A DNA stretch of 64,000 nucleotides from Diphasiastrum complanatum (taxonomy: Eukaryota > Streptophyta > Lycopodiopsida > Lycopodiales > Lycopodiaceae), in assembly GCA_029204225.1 (NCBI GenBank), contig CM055092.1, positions 26,246,122 through 26,310,121 of the forward strand, in the 5' to 3' direction. The position numbers and the translations under genes are program-made. Below are positions 58,925 to 64,000 of this stretch, piece by piece (position 1 is the first letter of the stretch; every line of letters begins with the position of its first letter). The notes under the pieces were generated by a model. That model did no database searches, was not told the DNA's origin, and worked only from the letters and a program-made list of their open reading frames with translations.

Positions 58925-60271
58925 TTGAGAGCTAGATCTTTTGTAGATCATTCTAGATTATTGAAGATGTTCAAATCTAGTCTCTTGAAAGTCACAAATT
59001 ACATTTGTAGAATCATATCACATGTTTTTATTCACATGGCATCAGTCTCAAGATGCTACAAAAAGAAGACCAATCCATCCAAGGAGAACCAAAGCAAGGG
59101 GGCCGAGGTGAAGGATGGAGCTTCAAGTTCAAAATGCAAATACAAGAAGGACAAGTCCAAGGAAAGGTGTTTCCTTTGTGGAAAGGTGAATGAGGCTTGG
59201 AGTCTCACAAGGACTTGGAAGATTTGTCTTCAAGAGTCCATCACAACACATGTTGAATCTTTTGAAATTTTTCATTTGGAAGTGCATTGTTTGGTTCAAG
59301 ATGCAAAGATAGATGTCACTTTCATGAAAGTAACTTGGATTTATTTTATGTCCTTGGAAAGTATTTTGCTTGGAACTTTAGATAAGCTCAAACTTATTGT
59401 TATGATCCAAGAGATATCAATCAAGAATAAGGAGCATCAATCACAAAATGAAAATAGTGTCATTTATGCTCTCATGTCAACTTATGAAGATCTATTTTGC
59501 TTTGAAGGGATTTTTGTATCTCAAAGGTGGCTTAAGGCAATGCCAGTTGAGTGTGATGCCTTGAAAGGTAGCAAAATATGTTTTCCTTGTAAACTTACAT
59601 TAGTTATGAAGTCAAGGAAATGGAAATATCTTCATAATGTAGGATCTTTTGGTTTCAATAAGATCATGAATGATGTGTTCATCCATAAAGATGAAAATTG
59701 TAAGTTTTCAATCTTAAAGGCAAGTTGTAAACTTCTTATGAGAATAAGTGAAGCATCCAAAGTGGACACTTATATCCATAAGCAAGTAGGTAGCCTTATT
59801 GAAATGGAAATGCCTTTTGATTTCAATATTGAAAAAATCATGCCAAGTTGTGATGATTTTTGGACTTATGTTTCTAGCATAAGTAATCTTGATAATCATA
59901 GGAAGTGCATATTCAATGGTCATACTTGTTGTGAACATTATGAGACATGGAGGTCTTGGATTTCCATCAAGAAGGAGCATCATAAAGAGGATCTTAAGGA
60001 GTCATCTCAAGGTTCAAGTGTGCCAAGGATTGAGGAGGAGAGACCTTCTCAAGTTGTGATTCCAAAAAGAAACTCAAGAAACATGGTTGAACCCATGTGG
60101 CTCACATTTCAAGGGAAAAAGGAGCATATCTCATGTGAAGGAGCAAGCCTCAAGGTCAAGCATCTACATGAAAATTGGAAGGAATCAATTTTGGAGGTGC
60201 TAGGATGGTGCAAAGCTCTCAAGCTCATCAAAGATGTCAACATCAAAGAAGCACTATTATGGATATGGTGA
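58925..60271 (+). CDS. L1 ORF: 448-residue protein of unknown function
   Basis: The only long frame in L1. Residues about 45-85 are Lys/Ser-rich (KKKTNPSKENQSK, KCKYKKDKSKERCF). CFLCGK (about 82-87) is the first half of a gag-type knuckle without the His and last Cys. The remainder is Cys-containing and helical-looking (KICFPCKLTLVMKSRKWKYL, MPFDFNIEKIMPSCDDFWTY, CIFNGHTCCEHYETW). VVIPKRNSRNMVEPMWLTFQ resembles the basic linker before WLTYDEKGK in copia pol. No catalytic motif of protease, integrase, RT or RNase H is present. It may be a degenerate gag-pol collage that stayed open, or a genuine structural protein. A related segment sits at 22067-22115. The start may be a later ATG; the frame is open upstream to 58925 only. 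Confidence 0.6.
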   Translation: MRARSFVDHSRLLKMFKSSLLKVTNYICRIISHVFIHMASVSRCYKKKTNPSKENQSKGAEVKDGASSSKCKYKKDKSKERCFLCGKVNEAWSLTRTWKICLQESITTHVESFEIFHLEVHCLVQDAKIDVTFMKVTWIYFMSLESILLGTLDKLKLIVMIQEISIKNKEHQSQNENSVIYALMSTYEDLFCFEGIFVSQRWLKAMPVECDALKGSKICFPCKLTLVMKSRKWKYLHNVGSFGFNKIMNDVFIHKDENCKFSILKASCKLLMRISEASKVDTYIHKQVGSLIEMEMPFDFNIEKIMPSCDDFWTYVSSISNLDNHRKCIFNGHTCCEHYETWRSWISIKKEHHKEDLKESSQGSSVPRIEEERPSQVVIPKRNSRNMVEPMWLTFQGKKEHISCEGASLKVKHLHENWKESILEVLGWCKALKLIKDVNIKEALLWIW

Positions 60272-60411
60272 TTTCAGATCAACATCAAGCTCATTGGCTG
60301 ATCTTCACACCTTTTGAACCAGCAAAGACCAATTCAGCCCATGGAGTCAAGTTCAAGATCATCATGTTTTCCATCAAGCTAGATTTACCAAGCTAGATTT
60401 TTGAGGAGGAG

Positions 60412-61244
60412 TGTGAAAAATGCAAAAATAAGCTTGGTAGAGGCCAAAAATCTTGTATATAGATAAACACACATGTGTGGAGCCTATTCCCACGTGTGAA
60501 AATAGTGCACTTGTCATGTACCATAATCATATAGGTTGTATATATGATTTATTTCAAGTTCTAGTGGCTAAAAAGGCCAAAAACTAGTTTTCTAGACATA
60601 TGACACATGGCATCAATCTATTGCTTGCATGAGCCACATCCTTTGGTTAGGTGTCACATCCCATGTGTAGAGGACAGCTCACATGTGTGGAATAAGCTGA
60701 AGTAGACGAATTTTGACTTCTAGACGATTTTCAAGTAGATCTCCATATAGAAGGAAAATGGACCAAAAGTGCTCAAAATAGAAGGTTTTGTCCAAGTGTC
60801 AGTTTTGCATGATGAATCATCATATGACAAATCACCTTCACACATGTGGGATCAAAGGAATTTTCAGTACCACAAGCTCCCACTTATTGTATATATAGAG
60901 CCACATTTGGCCATAATCAGTGTGAGACACCAATCTTGGTTTTGGAAGCAATTTTGAGTGATTCTCTCCATTTGTCTACATTTGTTTTGATTGTTTTGAG
61001 GTTCTATCAATGTGTACTTGATTTTCAGGTTGGAGTCCATACCCTGACAGGGCTTCACACGTGTAAAATCATCAAGTACATTTACCTTCAATAAATGATT
61101 GTTCTTGTTTGGATTTTATGTCTAGAATTGATCTAGATTGATCTTAATCTTATGTAGATTGATAGATCAAGTAAATCTAACATCCAATCCCTCTTGAGGA
61201 TCAGATTAGGATCCAATCTTGGTCCTTTTTGTACCTTTTGCACA
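60412..61244 (+). repeat. L1 3' LTR (833 bp)
   Basis: About 28 differences from the 5' LTR, including a small cluster at aaaggaattttcag. Ends ...taccttttgcaca before tctt. Confidence 0.93.
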
Positions 61245-61900
61245 TCTTCAAAGCAAAATGTCCACCAGCATCTTCTGAGTGTAAGGCTTTAACGACCTTT
61301 TTAATGTCTTCAGATTTGAGACATCTTCAAAGCTGATGATCTTCACCAAGCTTGTACAGAACATTGTTAATAATTGTATAAGGTGCTACCTTATATTTAA
61401 AAACTATCTTTTGCTCCAAATCATAACCATCCGGATATATCTGATCCTTGAGATAAGTAATGATATCAGAATATAGCGAATTTGTAGATAAAATCTCGAA
61501 TAAATGTTCGTCTGGAAAATCATCATTGATAGGATCTTCAGTTTTTCCAGTGCTGAGTCGCGATAGATAATCAGCATTTGTATGATACTTTCCTTGACAA
61601 AGCTCTACTTGATAAGCGAATTCTTGTAGAAGTAGAACCCATCGAGCAATTCGTCCTGATAGATCTGGTTTATTTACAAGATACTTAAGAGCATAATGAT
61701 CCACATGAAAAATAAATGCTATCCCAGCAAATAATGTCAAATTTTTTTAACAGTGAAAATCATGCCAAGTGCTTCCCTTTCTGTAGCCGAATAAGTTTTC
61801 TCTGATGCATTGAGCTGTCGATATTTTCCTTTGTTGTACATGTTGTGATCTATAAGATCTTCTTCATTGTAGTCACAACTTACAAGGATATCATTTGGTT
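61245..61900 (-). pseudogene. G4 RNase H and start of integrase finger
   Basis: Read right to left: a broken upstream part has RQLNASEKTYSATEREA (catalytic Glu region). The open frame 61740-61327 has FIFHVDHYALKYLVNK (conserved T-DH block) and QGKYHTNADYLSRLS, the RNase H end. It continues through the acidic linker (DDFPDEHLFEI) to the integrase finger (SEDAGGHFALK) at the L1 junction. No RT palm lies upstream, so the RT is missing. Confidence 0.85.
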
Positions 61901-62390
61901 GACCTATAAACTCATATTGGTCCTCCTGTTGCCATTCAAAGTGATTATGACCCTCATATAGAGTATGAGCATAACATAATGACCCTCATACTCTAGATGA
62001 CATAATATTGGCCATCATTATATTCGTCTAGATCACCGAGATTATATTCTTGATCATTCAGTTGGCAAACGAGATCCTCATTTGGATACTGTTCATGGTC
62101 ATCCATATCGTCACATTGTTCTTCATCACCGCCATCACAATCATATCAGTTGCTTTGATTATCGTATCCACATTCATTCCCATCCCATTCTTCATAATCA
62201 AACAAATATTCATTATCAGTGTTCATGGTATAGTGATAGGCAGCTTGTGAGTTATGGGTCTACAAAACTGAATGAAGTGAAAAGAATTCTGAACAATTAT
62301 GATTTCACTGGCAACATCACAAATTTGCTAATAACAAATTTGTCCTTCTCCACTATCCAAAAATTATGAGACCTCGAAGAATGAAACATG
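61901..62390 (-). pseudogene. Acidic coding relic at the end of the inverted G4 half
   Basis: Broken frames rich in Asp/Glu/Tyr/Asn (EYLFDYEEWDGNE, DEEQCDDMDDHEQYPNEDL, LGDLDEYNDGQYY). They join almost directly to RNase H, so RT and the protease catalytic part are deleted. Possibly the other side of the acidic region at 46430-46900. Confidence 0.4.
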
Positions 62391-63020
62391 TTAAGCTCGA
62401 TGTAATGATCACTTTTGTTTTTTATTGCATTGAAATCCGAGCTCAAACGGATACGATACGGATGTTTAAAGAATTTATATATAAAACATAAGTACTTAGG
62501 GAAGGGGGGGTAAGAATAAAAATAATCACTAAAATAATGATTACAGAAGTACGGTTATTGTACTTAGCTCGATGAGCTGTGTGCTTTTTGTTCTTGCAGT
62601 ATTGAAATCCAAAATCAGATAAAAAAGTTATGGAGTTGTAAAGACCGACAAGGAAATGAATTAACTACAACTTACAAAGGGAGGGTTCTAAAACTTTAAC
62701 AAATTGGATTCTATGATATTTGAAATCCATGAAACACATTTGTACTCATAGAAAATGGAAGTGAACCGTAAAAATTCTTAATTTTGTCGACAAATTTTTT
62801 TTGTTGTCTACTTAAACGATTCGTTGGAGTGCTCGTAACAGAAATAGAGACTGTAAAGAAAATAGAAAATAAATTGAAATATATATATACATACATACTA
62901 GTAAAGAGTGCTCGTCGTTGATGGGCGAGCAGCGATGGTTAGGAGGAAAGCCGATGGTCGTTGACGGGTGGCCAATGTATGTGTGTGTATATACATGGGC
63001 GAAGTACGACGAGCGGATGT
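62391..63020. other. Unassigned sequence
   Basis: AT-rich, with short frames only. No conserved domain, LTR edge or RNA gene recognised. The right edge of the G4 inversion may lie near 62.4 kb. Confidence 0.4.
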
Positions 63021-63239
63021 CTGATTTTGGGTATCGAAAAAATCTGATTTTGGGTATCAAAAAATTACAAATTTTCCAAGTCGATCACGTATCAAAAAAT
63101 TCTGACTTTGGGTATCAAAAAATTACAAATTTTTTGAGTCGATCCCGTATCCAAAATTTCAATTTTGGGTATCAAAAAATTTTGATTTAGGGTATCGAAA
63201 AATTACGGATTTTTTGAGTCGATTCGGTATCACAAAATC
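63021..63239. repeat. 58-bp tandem repeat
   Basis: Units begin at 63044 and 63102 (58 bp each), with partial units at 63021 and 63160 and a diverged one at 63181-63239. Each full unit contains ttgggtatcaaaaaattac and a later gtcgat-c-cgtatc. Copies differ by substitutions. The frames through it encode the same repeat and are not a gene. Confidence 0.85.
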
Positions 63240-63574
63240 ATGATTCTGGATTAATCGATCTTCGGGTCAGAAAAATTTGATACTAAATTTTTTTGATCTT
63301 CTGCTCAAAAATCTGAACTTTATTTATCTACTTTCTGTATAAGTACATATAGCTTTCAAGATGCTCATTATTGAATGGATTTGAGACTGAACATTGAAAT
63401 CCAACATAAACTACCTAAAATGGTAGGGCAGTGCCGTATTATTCGGAAAAGGGGTTGAGGGGCGATGGATGGCCGACAATCTGCTACATTTATTATAACC
63501 GCCTTTGAATGTACAAAGTAGGCGGACTGTTAACACGGCGTCATGGGTTGGATTTCTAATCGACAGTATCGAAA

Positions 63575-63660
63575 TTTACACTATGTCAAAAATATACAAA
63601 GACTCGAAAAATATACACTAACTCGAGAAATTATACAATGACTCGGAAAATATACAATAT
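63575..63660. repeat. About 21-bp imperfect tandem repeat
   Basis: Three to four copies of an A/T-rich unit of the form actcg-aaaatatacaa-, ending just before the (GA)n tract. Confidence 0.6.
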
Positions 63661-63677
63661 ACCGAAGTCTTTGAAGG

Positions 63678-63814
<137 letters not shown>

Positions 63815-64000
63815 GGCCTAACTCACCAAAATAGGTGCTACCCTTATTGAGGTTCAGAGAAGATTTGTCTTGTAATCTTGTAGGTTCGATGTCTGAAAAG
63901 CCAATAAACCTTTGAGCTAGGAAAATGGCAGCAAAATTGTTGGATTTTGAGAAAAAGTGCAGAGTGCTAAGAGAAGTTAGTAGGCGATCAATTAGGCCAG

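Larger units (their letters stand above)
56534..61244 (+). mobile_element. L1: non-autonomous LTR element with a non-gag-pol ORF
   Basis: LTRs 56534-57365 (832 bp) and 60412-61244 (833 bp), about 96-97% identical by eye. PBS TGGTATCAGAGCC starts at 57366 and a PPT (ttgaggaggag) ends at 60411. It is flanked by tctt on both sides (4 bp). Removing one tctt rejoins the G4 integrase finger in frame, supporting a 4-bp duplication. No protease, integrase, RT or RNase H block is recognisable. The only long frame is the 448-residue ORF. It fits the LARD concept (large retrotransposon derivative), presumably mobilised by a copia element. Confidence 0.88.

Overview
This window is eukaryotic plant nuclear DNA, AT-rich and made almost entirely of layered LTR retrotransposons. 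Plant indicators are tRNA-Met-type (TGGTATCAGAGC) and tRNA-Asp-type (TGGCGCCGTTGCTGGGGA) primer-binding sites, Ty1/copia and Tat/Athila-like Ty3/gypsy coding regions, four (AG/CT)n tracts of about 130-175 bp, and one Gnk2-domain gene. A stand-alone secreted Gnk2 protein in a repeat-choked region fits a gymnosperm best, but the lineage is an inference. Only one ordinary gene is convincing: the Gnk2-like gene at 9351-9767, with a decayed tandem copy near 10.6-10.9 kb.

Layout. 0-1 kb: old LTR-like promoter plus (CT)n. 1.4-1.85 kb: copia fragment C6 (-). 2.2-4.9 kb: gypsy remnant G3 (+), extra 3' ORF then LTR. 5-9.2 kb: no gene seen. 9.2-10.9 kb: Gnk2 locus. 11.04-12.42 kb: gypsy LTR fragment and a foldback element. 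13140-21930: gypsy G1 (-), TSD ctaag. 22.2-23.2 kb: LTR containing (GA)n. 24.1-25.7 kb: copia C5 (-). 25.7-26.7 and 33.4-35.9 kb: gypsy G2 (-), split by the very young copia C1 (27110-33401, +, TSD atact, LTRs differing at one base). 36152-41141: copia C2 (+, TSD gatgt), inserted at the edge of copia C3 (41144-42676, -). 42954-46.9 kb (+) and 50674-62.4 kb (-): two complementary halves of a gypsy element, G4, apparently split by an inversion. Copia C4 (47.5-49.6 kb, -) lies between the halves, and the non-autonomous element L1 (56534-61244, +) is inserted in the G4 integrase. 63.0-63.8 kb: tandem repeats and (GA)n.

Most interesting signal. All four gypsy remnants (G1-G4) carry a large sense-strand extra ORF ('ORF3') just before the 3' LTR. 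It has an N-terminal globular domain, a low-complexity linker, a coiled coil and a C-terminal domain. In G4 it follows a DD35E integrase. In G1 the integrase is missing and ORF3 directly follows RNase H. In G4 the ORF3 frame (about 905 codons) is broken by seven stops, all explicable as C-to-T changes of CAG or CGA, plus one frameshift. It is preceded by a 0.5 kb non-coding stretch rich in TTCNNGAA dyads and an ACGT bZIP-type site, so it may have had its own promoter. The second theme is L1, an LTR element with paired LTRs, PBS and PPT whose only ORF does not look like gag-pol.
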